Shown: in pieces, positions 52,430-62,504 of the stretch
Layout of the letters: each line of letters begins with the position of its first letter
Position numbering within the stretch: position 1 is the stretch's first letter
From: Bacillota bacterium
Lineage (GTDB): Bacteria > Bacillota > Sulfobacillia > Sulfobacillales > Sulfobacillaceae
Direction of reading: 5' to 3'
Assembly (NCBI GenBank): GCA_021784595.1
Contig: JAJYHT010000017.1
Location: forward strand, 1 to 64,000
DNA: 64,000 nucleotides
Position numbers and translations under genes: made by a program
The notes under the pieces: model-generated
The model's database searches: none
The model's input: only the letters and a program-made list of their open reading frames with translations
Told to the model about the DNA's origin: nothing

Positions 52430-53017
52430 TTATTTAGGCGCTCGCATCAACATCGTGTTGGGCAGCCATTTGGCGAAGTCTGCGATATGACCCCACACGG
52501 CGTCATATCCCATGTACAGCCAGATGAGCGCGGCGACAGCTAGAATCAACGCGGTGAGAATGCTTAATGCCCGATTCTTGTGCCAGTAAATAGCAGGAAG
52601 AGTGAATAGCCCGCCCACTCCGGTTAGTATATAGGCCAAACCCGCTACCGTAGGATTTGAAGTGAGGTGTAGATCCATCAACCGAAAGCCTATGACCACC
52701 GAATAAATGGCGCCAAAAAATCCGTAAATCGCCGGAATCAAGGGCTCCCATTCGAGAGCCAAGGTGATTGAAGCGGCCAAAAACACCACTGAGAGGAATA
52801 AAGCGGGCTCACCAAACGCTACGTTATATCCGCCGGGCAGGGGCCACATTAAAATCATTGGCAGCGCGGTGACAAAACCTAGCAGTCCAACCGCGAAAAA
52901 CCCAGCTGACCAGCTGCGGCGGTATGCTCTGTCGGGCTTGACATAGAGGTAGTACGCCAATAAGGCTAGACCGGCACCTAAGTTCAGCAGCATGACTCCA
53001 AGATAGTCTGTGAACAT
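52430..53017 (-). CDS. DUF981 membrane protein, probably Rex-regulated
   Basis: A membrane protein of about 195 residues with six hydrophobic segments. N-L-G-A-G-L-A-L-L-A in the first helix and G-F-V-T-A-L-P-M in the third recall DUF981, an uncharacterised integral membrane family. The start is the ATG after GAGGGGTGAG. A perfect Rex operator lies about 73 bases upstream, close to a TACAAT box, so expression should respond to NADH/NAD+. It shares this operator with the otherwise unrelated membrane protein at 16436-16909. Confidence 0.72.
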   Translation of the reverse strand: MFTDYLGVMLLNLGAGLALLAYYLYVKPDRAYRRSWSAGFFAVGLLGFVTALPMILMWPLPGGYNVAFGEPALFLSVVFLAASITLALEWEPLIPAIYGFFGAIYSVVIGFRLMDLHLTSNPTVAGLAYILTGVGGLFTLPAIYWHKNRALSILTALILAVAALIWLYMGYDAVWGHIADFAKWLPNTMLMRAPK

Positions 53018-53089
53018 TTTTCTCACCCCTCTGGGTCTAACTTTTCCGGTAGTTGACGCTCTTTGGGGAGACGTCATCGAACCGAAACT

Positions 53090-53107
53090 TTGTGAACAGT
53101 TTCACAA
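53090..53107. promoter_or_regulatory. Rex operator (redox repressor binding site)
   Basis: TTGTGAACAGTTTCACAA has perfect TTGTGAA and TTCACAA arms with a 4-base centre, as in the Rex consensus. It lies just upstream of the DUF981 gene and next to a TACAAT-like -10 on the minus strand, a position where bound repressor would block RNA polymerase. Confidence 0.75.
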
Positions 53108-53326
53108 TAATTGTATGTCCTCTGGTAAAACTACCCTAGGTCTATACGGGCCCACAAACTGAGTCCAAACGATCCTAATTTGAGAGGCAATGGGTCCCGC
53201 TCTCATCCGCCCCTTGTATTGCCGCCAAAGGTTGCTATTATGAGGAAGGCTTTAATAGTTAGCGTCTGAGAGTTTGTCCGTCATCGCCTTGACAAGCTTT
53301 TGAGACTAAAAGGAGACGACTCGGGA
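53108..53326. other. Divergent intergenic region
   Basis: This stretch holds the promoters for the DUF981 gene (left) and the CoA-transferase gene (right). Apart from the Rex operator at its left edge no operator or RNA was recognised. Confidence 0.35.
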
Positions 53327-54598
53327 GTGCAGTGGGTATCGGCTGACGAGGCTATGGCAGAAGTGCAGTCCAACGATCTGATTTATTGTCAAGGGATGGC
53401 GTCAACGCCGACCGTGTTGTTAGAAGCATTGGCTCGGCGATGTCAAGACCTGACCAACGTGAAATTGTATCATTTGCACCTAGAGGGCCCGACACCCCAG
53501 ATATCACCGCTGCTAAAGGGTCGCCTATTGGACATTTCACTTTTTATCGGCGCCAATCTTCGCCAAGCAGTGAATCAAGGACAGGCTTATTATCTGCCGT
53601 TGTTTCTGTCGGATGTACCCTGGTTTTTAAAAAGGCCGGAATTTGCGCTAAGAGCCTGTTTAATCCAGGTGAGTCCTCCTGACCGCCACGGATTTGTGAG
53701 TTTAGGCCCCACGGTGGAAGGCGTGCTGGCTGCCATTGAAGAAGCCCAGGTGGTGATTGCAGAGGTCAATCCGCAAGTTCCGCGCACGTTGGGGTTGGCC
53801 CATGTGCCGATTAGCGCCATCGATTATGCGGTGCAGGTGGACCGTCCGTTGGCTGGTCATGAACCAACAATCAGCGGCCCAGTGTATGATCGTATTGCCG
53901 AGAATGTGGCATCGTTAATACCCAATCGGGCCACGCTGCAAGTAGGAATTGGGAAGATTCCTGATGCTGTGCTAAAATTGCTACGAAACCATCAGGACCT
54001 GGGCATTCATAGTGAAATGATTTCCGATGGGGTCATGGACCTGGCCGAAGCGGGTGTGGTGACGGGACGGTATAAAGGTCTTGATCGGGACCAAATCGTT
54101 ACCACGTTTGCGCTTGGTAGTCAGAGGCTGTATCGATTTATGGATGATAATCCGTCCATTGCCATGTGTTCAGTGGATTACACCAACAGCACAGCTATGA
54201 TTCGTCAGAATCCCCGCATGACCTCGATCAATGCAGCCCTGGAGGTCGATATCACTGGCCAAGTGGGGGCCGAGTCCATAGGCTCTCGGTTGATTTCAGG
54301 AGTTGGAGGTCAAATGGATTTTGTCCGCGGCGCTTCGCTAGCTGCTGAAGGACGTTCCATCATTGCGTTGCCATCGAGGACCAACACGGGAATTCGGCGC
54401 ATTGTCGCTACGTTAAGCAAAGGGGCGGCGGTAACCACAACGCGAAACCATGTCCAGTATGTGGTGACCGAACATGGCATCGCTTCACTGCATGGACAAA
54501 CCTTGGATGAACGGGCTCGACGTTTGATCGCGGTGGCGGATCCTGAAGATCGTGATGAGCTCTTGCATCAGGCACGGCAAGTAATCCCGGGATTTTAG
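53327..54598 (+). CDS. Acetyl-CoA hydrolase / acyl-CoA:acetate CoA-transferase
   Basis: A CoA-transferase of about 423 residues of the Cat1/4-hydroxybutyrate type. The catalytic glutamate is in G-I-H-S-E-M-I-S-D-G, G-G-Q-M-D-F-V-R-G binds CoA, and Y-V-V-T-E-H-G-I-A-S-L-H-G is near the C-terminus. It moves CoA between short-chain acids or hydrolyses acetyl-CoA. The start could be the GTG chosen (11 bases after AAAAGGAG) or the TTG 27 bases upstream. The precise acid substrates are unknown. Confidence 0.88.
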   Translation: MQWVSADEAMAEVQSNDLIYCQGMASTPTVLLEALARRCQDLTNVKLYHLHLEGPTPQISPLLKGRLLDISLFIGANLRQAVNQGQAYYLPLFLSDVPWFLKRPEFALRACLIQVSPPDRHGFVSLGPTVEGVLAAIEEAQVVIAEVNPQVPRTLGLAHVPISAIDYAVQVDRPLAGHEPTISGPVYDRIAENVASLIPNRATLQVGIGKIPDAVLKLLRNHQDLGIHSEMISDGVMDLAEAGVVTGRYKGLDRDQIVTTFALGSQRLYRFMDDNPSIAMCSVDYTNSTAMIRQNPRMTSINAALEVDITGQVGAESIGSRLISGVGGQMDFVRGASLAAEGRSIIALPSRTNTGIRRIVATLSKGAAVTTTRNHVQYVVTEHGIASLHGQTLDERARRLIAVADPEDRDELLHQARQVIPGF

Positions 54599-54615
54599 CC
54601 CTATTAATCGGAAGG

Positions 54616-54644
54616 TTGCCATTTTTTTGAGGATGTGCTATTAT
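54616..54644 (+). promoter_or_regulatory. Promoter of the glpX-rho operon
   Basis: TTGCCA and TATTAT are 17 bases apart. The leader to the glpX start is about 180 bases and begins with a GAGGATG/CATCCTC hairpin (54629-54635 with 54652-54658). No known riboswitch was recognised in it. Confidence 0.55.
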
Positions 54645-54829
54645 CCATCCGCATCCTCGATGTACGCGTTGTCGATTACTTTTGTTCGACGTGGATACAA
54701 TAAAATTGTTCGGGGGCCACCCTGAGTTAGCATTAGATCCGAGCGCGATAAAGCACATTCCATGGTTGAATACCCCTGAGATTTTCCCACTTTTGTTTTA
54801 CTTATTCGGTCACTACGGGAGGATATTTT

Positions 54830-55798
54830 ATGGAGCGCGAATTGGCGCTGGAGTTTGTACGGGTGACGGAGGCAGCTGCCCTGGCTGCGGGTCGTTTAAT
54901 GGGCCGTGGCGATAAGAATGGTGCGGATCAGCTAGCTGTCGATGCCATGCGCTCCATGCTGGATACCGTCAACATCCAAGGCACAGTGGTTATTGGTGAA
55001 GGTGAAATGGACGAAGCGCCCATGCTCTATATTGGTGAACAAATTGGAGCAGGAGTGGGAGATCCGGTAGATATCGCGGTAGATCCGTTGGAAGGAACTA
55101 ATTTAATTGCCAAGGGCTCTCCCGGTGCGATTGCGGTAATGGCCGTGGCACCCCGGCACCATTTATTGCACGCGCCAGATATGTACATGGAAAAAATTGT
55201 GACGGGATCAGCGGGAGTGGGAGTCATTGACTTAGATCGCCCCATTGCGGAAAATCTTGAAGCATTGGCAAAGGCTTCGGGCAAAGCGATTACGGATTTG
55301 ACCGTCGTAGTGCTTGATCGCGAACGTCACCACAGGTTAATCGATGCAATTCGGGCTGCCGGCGCGCGGATCAAGCTCATCACCGACGGCGACGTTTCGC
55401 CTGCCGTGGCGACCTGTGTCGAGGGCACGGGCGTCGATATGCTGGTGGGAATGGGCGGCGCGCCGGAAGGAGTGATTGCCGCTGCAGCGATTAAATGCTT
55501 GGGCGGGGAAATGAAAGCGCGTTTGAAGCCTGAAGGTCCAGAGCAAATGGAGCGAATGTTGGCTATGGGAATTACCGAGCCCAACCGTGTTTTGGAATTG
55601 GACGATTTGGTCAAAGGGGATGACGTATTGTATGTCGCCACGGGGATTACCGATGGCGATTTATTGCAAGGTGTGCGCTACGGATCGCGGTATTCCACCA
55701 CTCATTCGGTGGTCATGCGATCTTTGACCGGCACTGTCCGGTACGTCACTGCGCATCATCGAAACGATGCCAAAAAGACCAGCGGTAAGCGGGTCTAG
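54830..55798 (+). CDS. glpX: Fructose-1,6-bisphosphatase class II
   Basis: A 322-residue class II FBPase of gluconeogenesis and the Calvin cycle. Metal-binding motifs are I-G-E-G-E-M-D-E-A-P-M-L and D-P-L-E-G-T-N, and later T-D-G-D-V-S and G-x-G-G-A-P-E-G-V follow the GlpX pattern. GGGAGGATATTTT precedes the ATG. rho follows after 26 bases, so the genes probably form one operon. In an autotroph the enzyme could also serve CO2 fixation. Confidence 0.95.
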   Translation: MERELALEFVRVTEAAALAAGRLMGRGDKNGADQLAVDAMRSMLDTVNIQGTVVIGEGEMDEAPMLYIGEQIGAGVGDPVDIAVDPLEGTNLIAKGSPGAIAVMAVAPRHHLLHAPDMYMEKIVTGSAGVGVIDLDRPIAENLEALAKASGKAITDLTVVVLDRERHHRLIDAIRAAGARIKLITDGDVSPAVATCVEGTGVDMLVGMGGAPEGVIAAAAIKCLGGEMKARLKPEGPEQMERMLAMGITEPNRVLELDDLVKGDDVLYVATGITDGDLLQGVRYGSRYSTTHSVVMRSLTGTVRYVTAHHRNDAKKTSGKRV

Positions 55799-55824
55799 AA
55801 AGACAGGAGGCAGTACGGAGTTAT

Positions 55825-57819
55825 ATGGCTGGTGAAGAGACTCAGGACACCGTTACAAGTGTAGAACCTAAGAAGAGAAGCAGGCGGCCGCGGGCAGTGC
55901 CAGCAGTAGAGATTGAAACAGGTGGCATGGCGGCGACTCCCTCGGAAGAACAGGAAATTCCGGCAACAAAGCCTAAGGGTCGTCGAACGAAGAAAGTTGC
56001 CGTCATTGAAAGCGAAGCCGCTGTTGTGGCTACTTCCAATGAAAGCCCCGAACCTGCAACAAAGCCTAAACCACGAACTCAGCGAACCAAAACAAAGCCC
56101 GTGACCACCGAAGCTATCTCAGACACAATAGGTGCAGGCGAGGCACCACCGACCGCGGCCAAACAATCGAACACTAAGTCATTAACTGGTGAGGTGGAAC
56201 TGCCAGTGGCCGAAGTGGCGCCAAAACCAGAAGAACTGGTGAATGAACCAGAGTCCAGCACGGGAGCAGCGGTGGTGGCGACGAATGAACCAACCACTGT
56301 CGATGTGGCGTCACCCATGCCTTATCCGGTGTCACCGGCAGGACCGCCAGCTGGTTCTACCGTTCCCGCCCGCATTGTCGACACACGACCCATGGCACCG
56401 CCCGCAACTCGAGAAAAACCGAGTCAACGACCAAACGGCGCTCCGCGGCGTCCTGTTGCGGGTACCAGTGTTAGCCGCAACGGCGGTAAGCCCAATAACA
56501 ATGCGCCTGCCAATGTTTCCGCCAATCGGCGAGATTTGCCTCCCCGATCGCGAGAACCGCAGCTGACCATGGCTCAACTAGATGCCATGACCTTGTTGGA
56601 TTTGTATAAATTGGCCCGTTCTCTTAATATCGAAGACTTTCGGTCATACCGCAAGGGCGAACTGATTTGGGAAATATTACGCGCCCGCACCCACCAAGAC
56701 GGATTTATCTTTGCTCAAGGGCTATTGGATATAGTCGGAGACTATGGATTTTTGCGTCCTACCGATTTTCAGCGTTCGCGAGAAGACGTTTATGTTTCCG
56801 CATCCCAAATTCGTCGGTTTGACCTGCGTTCTGGTGATCAAGTGTCAGGCCAGGCCCGCCCACCTAAGGAGGGCGAACGGTATTTTGCTCTCCTGCGGGT
56901 AGAGGCGGTTAATGGCATAAGTCCGGAAAAATCGGCGGAACGTCCTGACTTTGATGGTTTAACCCCTATTTTTCCTAATTCTCGATTTCACCTAGAGACT
57001 TCACGGGAAGAATTGGCGACACGCCTAGTGGACATCATCGCACCTATCGGCCGTGGCCAACGCGGATTAATCGTGGCGCCCCCTAAAGCAGGTAAGACGG
57101 TACTTTTGAAAAAGTTGGCCAACGCTATTTCGCAAAATGACCCAGAAGCGCATTTGATGGTGTTATTAATTGACGAGCGGCCCGAAGAAGTCACCGACAT
57201 GCAGCGCTCAGTGCGTGGAGAGGTAGCCAGCTCGACCTTTGATGAACCGCCTGAAGATCACATCCGGGTGGCAGAAATGGTTTTGGAACGCGCCAAACGA
57301 TTAGTGGAAATGGGAAAAGACGTTGTCATTTTGCTGGACTCCATTACACGTTTGGCGAGGGCTTATAATTTGACCATACCGGCATCCGGGCGCACCTTGT
57401 CGGGGGGTATGGATCCCGCCGCGCTGCACAAACCCAAGCGATTTTTTGGGGCCGCCCGAAAAGTGGAAGAAGGGGGCAGCCTGACCATCTTAGCCACCGC
57501 CTTAATAGATACCGGTTCCCGGATGGATGATGTGATTTATGAAGAATTCAAAGGTACAGGCAATATGGAACTTCATCTCGACCGCAAATTGGCCGAACGG
57601 CGTACGTTTCCTGCCGTGGACATTAAACGCTCGGGAACTCGTCGAGAAGATCTCTTGATGTCGCCTGAAGAACTGGAGGTGGTTTGGCTGGTTCGCAAGG
57701 CGGTGCACAATTTGAATACCCCGGAAGCCACCGAACTCCTATTGCACAACTTAAAGCGCACGCGGAGCAACACCGAATTCTTCAAACTATTTTTGGCCAG
57801 TCAGGGAGGTTCCAACTAG
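55825..57819 (+). CDS. rho: Transcription termination factor Rho with long N-terminal extension
   Basis: From about residue 250 on this is a normal Rho: the N-terminal Rho domain ([10 protein letters not shown]), the RNA-binding domain with D-G-F-I-F and [10 protein letters not shown], Walker A A-P-P-K-A-G-K-T at about 418-425, and Walker [12 protein letters not shown]. Residues 1-245 are an extra low-complexity region rich in P, A, E, T and K/R, as in high-G+C bacteria but not in most Firmicutes. Rho ends transcription of untranslated RNA. It is co-transcribed with glpX and the following two-component genes. Confidence 0.95.
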   Translation: MAGEETQDTVTSVEPKKRSRRPRAVPAVEIETGGMAATPSEEQEIPATKPKGRRTKKVAVIESEAAVVATSNESPEPATKPKPRTQRTKTKPVTTEAISDTIGAGEAPPTAAKQSNTKSLTGEVELPVAEVAPKPEELVNEPESSTGAAVVATNEPTTVDVASPMPYPVSPAGPPAGSTVPARIVDTRPMAPPATREKPSQRPNGAPRRPVAGTSVSRNGGKPNNNAPANVSANRRDLPPRSREPQLTMAQLDAMTLLDLYKLARSLNIEDFRSYRKGELIWEILRARTHQDGFIFAQGLLDIVGDYGFLRPTDFQRSREDVYVSASQIRRFDLRSGDQVSGQARPPKEGERYFALLRVEAVNGISPEKSAERPDFDGLTPIFPNSRFHLETSREELATRLVDIIAPIGRGQRGLIVAPPKAGKTVLLKKLANAISQNDPEAHLMVLLIDERPEEVTDMQRSVRGEVASSTFDEPPEDHIRVAEMVLERAKRLVEMGKDVVILLDSITRLARAYNLTIPASGRTLSGGMDPAALHKPKRFFGAARKVEEGGSLTILATALIDTGSRMDDVIYEEFKGTGNMELHLDRKLAERRTFPAVDIKRSGTRREDLLMSPEELEVVWLVRKAVHNLNTPEATELLLHNLKRTRSNTEFFKLFLASQGGSN

Positions 57820-57821
57820 CC

Positions 57822-58535
57822 GTGGCCACCCTACCCAACGTGCTGGTGGTCGACGACGAGGCCCATATACGAGAACTGTGCCGATTGTATTTGGAACGGG
57901 CCGGATATGTTGTGACCGAAGCAGAAACTGGTGGCCAAGCACTAGAATTGCTGCAACACCAAACGATTGATCTGGTGGTGCTCGATATTATGTTGCCCGA
58001 AGTAGATGGGTGGAATGTGTTAAAGAGCATTCGCCATCGGGATGTTTGGTTGCCGGTGGTGATGCTCACCGCGGTGGGCGAAGAAGAGGACCGCATTAGC
58101 GGTCTGGAAGCGGGAGCTGACGATTATCTCATTAAACCGTTCAGCCCCAGAGAGCTGGTGGCCCGGGTGCGTGCGGTGTTGCGCCGAGCCACCACCACAG
58201 TGCCCCAAGAAGACGTGGAAGCCATCCGGTTTCCGGGCCTATTGCTGGACTACGGAAGACATTTAGTGACCTGCGGGCAAGATGTGTTGACCCTTACGCC
58301 GCGAGAATTTGATTTGCTGTGGTTTTTAGCCAAGCATCCGCATCAGGTGTTTAGTCGCGAGCAACTGTTGGATAGGGTCTGGGGATTCGACTTTGATGGC
58401 GATGCACGAACCGTTGATGTGCATGTGACGCGACTGCGCCACAAACTGTTGGAGTCGTCATCACCCTATTCCTATTTAGAAACCGTGTGGGGGCAGGGCT
58501 ATCGTTTCAAGCCGGAAATTCGGGTGGATTCTTAA
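57822..58535 (+). CDS. OmpR/PhoB-family response regulator
   Basis: The receiver has D11/D12, phosphoacceptor D55 in V-V-L-D-I-M-L-P and the lysine in L-I-K-P-F. The OmpR-type winged helix shows L-T-P-R-E-F-D-L-L-W and V-H-V-T-R-L-R-H-K-L. The GTG start lies two bases after the rho stop codon, 12 bases from an AGGGAGG inside the rho end. It is full length and pairs with the kinase whose start codon overlaps its stop. Confidence 0.93.
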   Translation: MATLPNVLVVDDEAHIRELCRLYLERAGYVVTEAETGGQALELLQHQTIDLVVLDIMLPEVDGWNVLKSIRHRDVWLPVVMLTAVGEEEDRISGLEAGADDYLIKPFSPRELVARVRAVLRRATTTVPQEDVEAIRFPGLLLDYGRHLVTCGQDVLTLTPREFDLLWFLAKHPHQVFSREQLLDRVWGFDFDGDARTVDVHVTRLRHKLLESSSPYSYLETVWGQGYRFKPEIRVDS

Positions 58536-59971
58536 TGCGGCAGCGGTTTCGCGATTGGCTCGACCGTTTGTCGACGCAGTTGGTTTTGAGCCATGTGTTC
58601 GTTGCGAGCGTTGTATTAGGATTGGCCTTGGGCATTTCCGGCGTGACATTTCGCCAATATCTGATTCGGAGCCAAGTACATAATTTGGTTGAGCGCGGTG
58701 TTGAGATATCGCGAGTGATGCAGGGTTACTTTTCAGGAGGCCTGTATACAGCAGAAGCGGCATACCTGATTCAAGTTCTCCAAGGCACTCTTAATGATCG
58801 GGTCTACGTGGTGGACGATATGGGGCAAATTTTATTGGAGACTGGGAACCAGCGAGTGCCGGTGGCGCCTTGGACACGGGCGGACTTGAATATCGTACTG
58901 GTGGCTGGGCATGTCATGCAGGGAGTGGTCAACTCGCCTAGTGGCGGACCCGAAGCCGTCGCCGGGGTGCCGGTTAGCGTGGGAAATCATGTGGCCGGCG
59001 GCGTATTCCTCGAATCTCCCTTAAGTACTTCCAATCGCACGGCGGATTCCTTGACCGTGCTTTTGCTGTTGGGCGAATTGGTGGCGATTGGGTTGGTAGG
59101 GGTCCTGGCCTATGGAATAAGTCGCCGCATGTCCAAACCCTTGGAGTCACTGCGTAAGACAGTAGCTCAAATGGAGGGCGGGAGTACTCCGGTGCGAGTT
59201 GTGCCTGAAGGGCCGCAGGAAGTACAGGAATTGGCCCATGAATTTAATCAATTGGCTGACCGGATCGGTTTGCAGGTGCAGCAGTTGACCCGCGAGGCCG
59301 AAATCCGTGACGCACTCTTGGCGCATGTGGCTCACGATCTCAGAACTCCTTTGACGTCAATTAGAGGATTTTTGGAGGCTATCCGGGATCATGTGGTTGC
59401 GGGCCCCGAATTGGATCGCGCTGTAGAAATTGCTTTTGAAGAGACATTGCGGGTCAAGCGCTTGGTCGACCGGTTGTTGACGGCTGCTCGCATTCAAAGT
59501 GGGATTGGCGCTAGAACACCCATTGCGATATCGCGTTTAATTCGTACTACGTTAGATCGCATGGAGCCATTACTTCTAAAAACTGGGCATAGGGTGGTGT
59601 GGGATCCCCAAGACGACGCCGAAATTTTAGGGGTAATGGACTATTTGGTGGAAGCGCTGATGAATATTTTAGACAACGCTATCAAGTGGTCCCCTGCGAA
59701 AGAAGCTATTATGCTGCAAAGCATCCGGGGCAACTCGACAATCCAGCTAGTAGTCATTGATCGGGGACCTGGCATTGCTGACGAGTTGTTGCCGCACGTG
59801 TTTGACCGATTTGTGACCGGAGACCGTGCGCGAGGCGACTCAAATGGACTGGGATTGGCGATTGTCCATGAAGTAGTGATGCAACATGGAGGTAGAGTAT
59901 GGATTGAAAACGTAGACGGCGGAACCTCGGTTTCGGTGGAGTTTACGATAATGCATTCCGTCCCCGACTAA
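58535..59971 (+). CDS. Sensor histidine kinase with HAMP domain
   Basis: Two membrane helices (residues 16-38 and 172-196) flank an outside sensor of about 130 residues. A HAMP domain (R-R-M-S-K-P-L-E-S-L) follows, then the H-box A-H-V-A-H-D-L-R-T-P-L with H267, the N-box I-L-D-N-A-I-K-W and the G boxes D-R-G-P-G-I and G-L-G-L-A-I. It is a normal, complete kinase. Its ATG overlaps the regulator stop codon (TAATG). Linkage to rho and glpX is unusual and may only reflect shared transcription. Confidence 0.93.
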   Translation: MRQRFRDWLDRLSTQLVLSHVFVASVVLGLALGISGVTFRQYLIRSQVHNLVERGVEISRVMQGYFSGGLYTAEAAYLIQVLQGTLNDRVYVVDDMGQILLETGNQRVPVAPWTRADLNIVLVAGHVMQGVVNSPSGGPEAVAGVPVSVGNHVAGGVFLESPLSTSNRTADSLTVLLLLGELVAIGLVGVLAYGISRRMSKPLESLRKTVAQMEGGSTPVRVVPEGPQEVQELAHEFNQLADRIGLQVQQLTREAEIRDALLAHVAHDLRTPLTSIRGFLEAIRDHVVAGPELDRAVEIAFEETLRVKRLVDRLLTAARIQSGIGARTPIAISRLIRTTLDRMEPLLLKTGHRVVWDPQDDAEILGVMDYLVEALMNILDNAIKWSPAKEAIMLQSIRGNSTIQLVVIDRGPGIADELLPHVFDRFVTGDRARGDSNGLGLAIVHEVVMQHGGRVWIENVDGGTSVSVEFTIMHSVPD

Positions 59972-59993
59972 TTATCTTAATCGGGGACGGAAT
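59955..59993. terminator. Bidirectional terminator at the operon end
   Basis: ATTCCGTCCCCGA and its exact complement form a 13-bp stem with a 13-base loop and TTTGTTA after it. It starts inside the last codons of the kinase gene and also serves the convergent DUF1641 operon. Confidence 0.85.
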
Positions 59994-59996
59994 TTG

Positions 59997-61001
59997 TTAT
60001 TGGTTTTCTAAGATGCCTGGCAACCTCTTCAACAGGTTGATCGTAGTTTTTAGCCCGACTTGAACTTCTGGGTCCTTGATGGCGCGCAACATGCCAGTAG
60101 CTGTGATTCGCTGCTTATCGTGCTTGGCTTCCTCAACCGATTTTGTCGCTGCATCAAGCAGCTTTAGTCCTAAATCCAGCAAGCCTGCACGAATGGCCGA
60201 GTCCAGTACTCGGGACGCTTCTACCACTATACTGGTTACCCGCTCTATCATTTGCGAGGTGGTAGAGTCTCGAAATGCGCCGATTAAAGAACTGAAGTCG
60301 ACGATGGCCGCCCAGGTGCCATCATCTTGCCAAATAAGCATTTGATCGAGAAGGCGCATCATGCCATCCTGGTTGTCCAGTAAATAGTTAATGCCGGTCA
60401 AAACATCCGATTCCGTGGCCCGAGCCGCCAAAGTACCTAGAGACGACACGAGTGAGGCTACCCGTTCTGCCATCTGCGGGGTGGCTGAACTTTTAAAGGC
60501 CCCGAGCAAGGAAGTGAACTCCGTAAGCGCGTCCCAGGTGCCGTCTTGTTGCCAATGGTCCAACTGACTGACTGCGGTAGTTAAAGCAGGACCATGCTCC
60601 AGCATGTCTTCCAGCAGCACCTTGGTTTCATGGGTGGTAGCTAGGGCAGCCAATTCGCCGGTATTAGACAGCATGGTGCCAATGCGCTCGGCCATTTGCG
60701 GTGTGGCGGATTCTTTGAAAGCCGTAGCTAATGAGGCCATTTCGGTTAACGCGTCCCAGGTGCCGTTTTGATGCCAATCACCAAGCTGCACTATAGTTTG
60801 TCGAATCGCCTCTTCATTTTCGAGCACCGTATCTAAAGTACGGCCTGCCGCTGGGTCTTGAGCTTTGGCGGCCAACTCTCCGAGCGTGCTCATCATGGAG
60901 CCGATGCGTTCCGCCATCTGTGGAGTGGCGCTGTCGCGAAACGCAGTCAGCAAGGCTTTCCATTCTCCCAAAGTTTCTTCCGAAACCTCGATGGTGGCCA
61001 T
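59997..61001 (-). CDS. DUF1641 protein with 74-residue tandem repeats
   Basis: A 334-residue, soluble, mostly helical acidic protein. It contains three full 74-residue repeats plus a partial fourth, each with L[15 protein letters not shown] and ending near D-G-T-W-D-A-L-T-E. The C-terminal part ([10 protein letters not shown] and the end L-L-K-R-L-P-G-I) matches DUF1641, a family often encoded next to sulfide:quinone oxidoreductase-like genes. It probably is a structural or regulatory partner of the SQR-like enzyme encoded directly upstream. AAAGGAGG precedes the ATG; an upstream in-frame start overlaps sqr. Confidence 0.8.
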   Translation of the reverse strand: MATIEVSEETLGEWKALLTAFRDSATPQMAERIGSMMSTLGELAAKAQDPAAGRTLDTVLENEEAIRQTIVQLGDWHQNGTWDALTEMASLATAFKESATPQMAERIGTMLSNTGELAALATTHETKVLLEDMLEHGPALTTAVSQLDHWQQDGTWDALTEFTSLLGAFKSSATPQMAERVASLVSSLGTLAARATESDVLTGINYLLDNQDGMMRLLDQMLIWQDDGTWAAIVDFSSLIGAFRDSTTSQMIERVTSIVVEASRVLDSAIRAGLLDLGLKLLDAATKSVEEAKHDKQRITATGMLRAIKDPEVQVGLKTTINLLKRLPGILENQ

Positions 61002-61033
61002 GGCCAACCTCCTTTCGTTTGTTGATGCAGCGA

Positions 61034-62173
61034 TTAGAGAACGCCGGCCGGGGTCAACCAATACATCCGGTTATACGCTAATTTGAACATGTGGATCATC
61101 TCGGTAGGCTCTTGCGGCTTGGGAGGATGGGTATAGTCGAATTGAATGTAGGTGGCGTTTTTAAGTCCAGTCTCAATAAAGCAGAAGACTTTGCCGTCGT
61201 AACGGATCGAGCCCAGTCCTCCGCGCAGTAGATTGACTAAATTGGAGGCCACCACATCCGCCTCGAAGTGGGCAGTGGAACCGGCTTTGCTTATCGGAAG
61301 ATTAGTGGCGTCGCCTAGGACAAAAATGTCTTCGGTACCTTGCATCCGAAGAGAATGGCGATCGGTGGCAATCCAGTTGCCGGCATCACCCAAACCCGAG
61401 CGTCCAATCACTGCTTGCCCGGTGTGGGGCGGAATGGCAACCAACAAATCATAGTTTAAGGTTTCTCCCTCTAGACTGGTGATGGTTTTATTGGATGCGT
61501 CAACGGTTTCTGGATTAAAGAAAATGTGCGATTCTATGCCGCGTTCTTCAAATACGGGAGTAGCCCAGTTAGCGACAGGCTCCAAAGAGTGCAGACGTCC
61601 AATCGGGTAGGTGTAGACCACTTCCGTCTTGTCGCCTAATCCACGAGCTTTGGCCCACTCCTGAACCATAAAGGTGAACTCCAAGGGAGCTACTGGACAC
61701 TTGTGCGGAACGCCTACCGTGACCACAATCCGACCGCCTTGGAAATTGTGCAATGCCTCGCGAAGTTTTAAAGCCCCTTCTTCGGTATAAAAAATATATC
61801 CGCCCTGTTCTAGTCCATCAATTGCTTCAGGAGCCGGACGACTGCCTGTAGCGATGACCAAATAGTCATACGTGATTTTAGTGCCGTCCTCCATTATGAC
61901 CGCTTTAGCATCCCGGTCCACGCGATCCGCTGAGCCTATGTGCAATTTGACATGGCGATCCAAGATTTCGCGTTCGGGTTTTTGCGCTTCCTCGGGAACC
62001 ACTTGATCAAATGCCACATATAGAAACATCGGCTGATATACGTGATTGACCGAGTCCGAGATCACGGTAATTTCCAACTCATGGTTTCGTAGTTCCTTAC
62101 CCATTTGGCGAGCTACCTGGTTGGCTACAATGGTGCCACCTACGCCACCGCCTAAAATGACAATCTTCTTCAT
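61034..62173 (-). CDS. Sulfide:quinone oxidoreductase-like flavoprotein
   Basis: A 379-residue FAD enzyme with the N-terminal dinucleotide motif G-G-G-V-G-G, A-T-G-S-R-P at 108-113 and V-L-G-D-A-T near 285-290 for FAD. Two cysteines, C159 in V-P-H-K-C-P-V-A-P and C331 in K-V-F-C-F-I-E-T-G, are placed like the redox pair of SQR. It would oxidise sulfide or a protein persulfide and reduce quinone at the inner membrane face; its C-terminus has amphipathic segments. It sits in an operon with a DsrE-like protein, TusA and DUF1641, so sulfane sulfur carried by these could be its substrate. Confidence 0.87.
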   Translation of the reverse strand: MKKIVILGGGVGGTIVANQVARQMGKELRNHELEITVISDSVNHVYQPMFLYVAFDQVVPEEAQKPEREILDRHVKLHIGSADRVDRDAKAVIMEDGTKITYDYLVIATGSRPAPEAIDGLEQGGYIFYTEEGALKLREALHNFQGGRIVVTVGVPHKCPVAPLEFTFMVQEWAKARGLGDKTEVVYTYPIGRLHSLEPVANWATPVFEERGIESHIFFNPETVDASNKTITSLEGETLNYDLLVAIPPHTGQAVIGRSGLGDAGNWIATDRHSLRMQGTEDIFVLGDATNLPISKAGSTAHFEADVVASNLVNLLRGGLGSIRYDGKVFCFIETGLKNATYIQFDYTHPPKPQEPTEMIHMFKLAYNRMYWLTPAGVL

Positions 62174-62234
62174 AAGGTTTTCTCCTCTCTAATCTGAAAA
62201 TGATGAGGAACAGGGACTGCAAAACGGTTGCTGT

Positions 62235-62465
62235 TTATCGCAGCTTTTTGACTTGCACCTTGAAAATTCCGTCATCTTCGGAGTTGGCGACTATTTCATG
62301 GCCAGCCCGCGCTACCCATTCGGGGATGTCCTTAGCTGACCCGGCGTCCGATGACCATACCTCAAACGTTGTACCGACGGGTTCTTGGCGAATTCCTTTA
62401 ATGAGTTCCATCAGAGGCCCCGGACAAAATGAACCTCGCGCATCAATGACTTTCACGTCTTCCAC
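62235..62465 (-). CDS. tusA: TusA-family sulfur carrier
   Basis: A 76-residue protein with the TusA/SirA signature D-A-R-G-S-F-C-P-G-P-L, whose cysteine carries persulfide sulfur. The fold is a small ferredoxin-like alpha/beta domain. The GTG eight bases after AAAGGAGG is the likely start; an ATG further upstream overlaps that site. It lies between the DsrE-like and SQR-like genes and would pass sulfane sulfur among them, as in sulfur oxidisers. Confidence 0.92.
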   Translation of the reverse strand: MEDVKVIDARGSFCPGPLMELIKGIRQEPVGTTFEVWSSDAGSAKDIPEWVARAGHEIVANSEDDGIFKVQVKKLR

Positions 62466-62504
62466 TGTGTTAGCCTCCTTTATGTCCAACCCTACTGCTT
62501 TATG

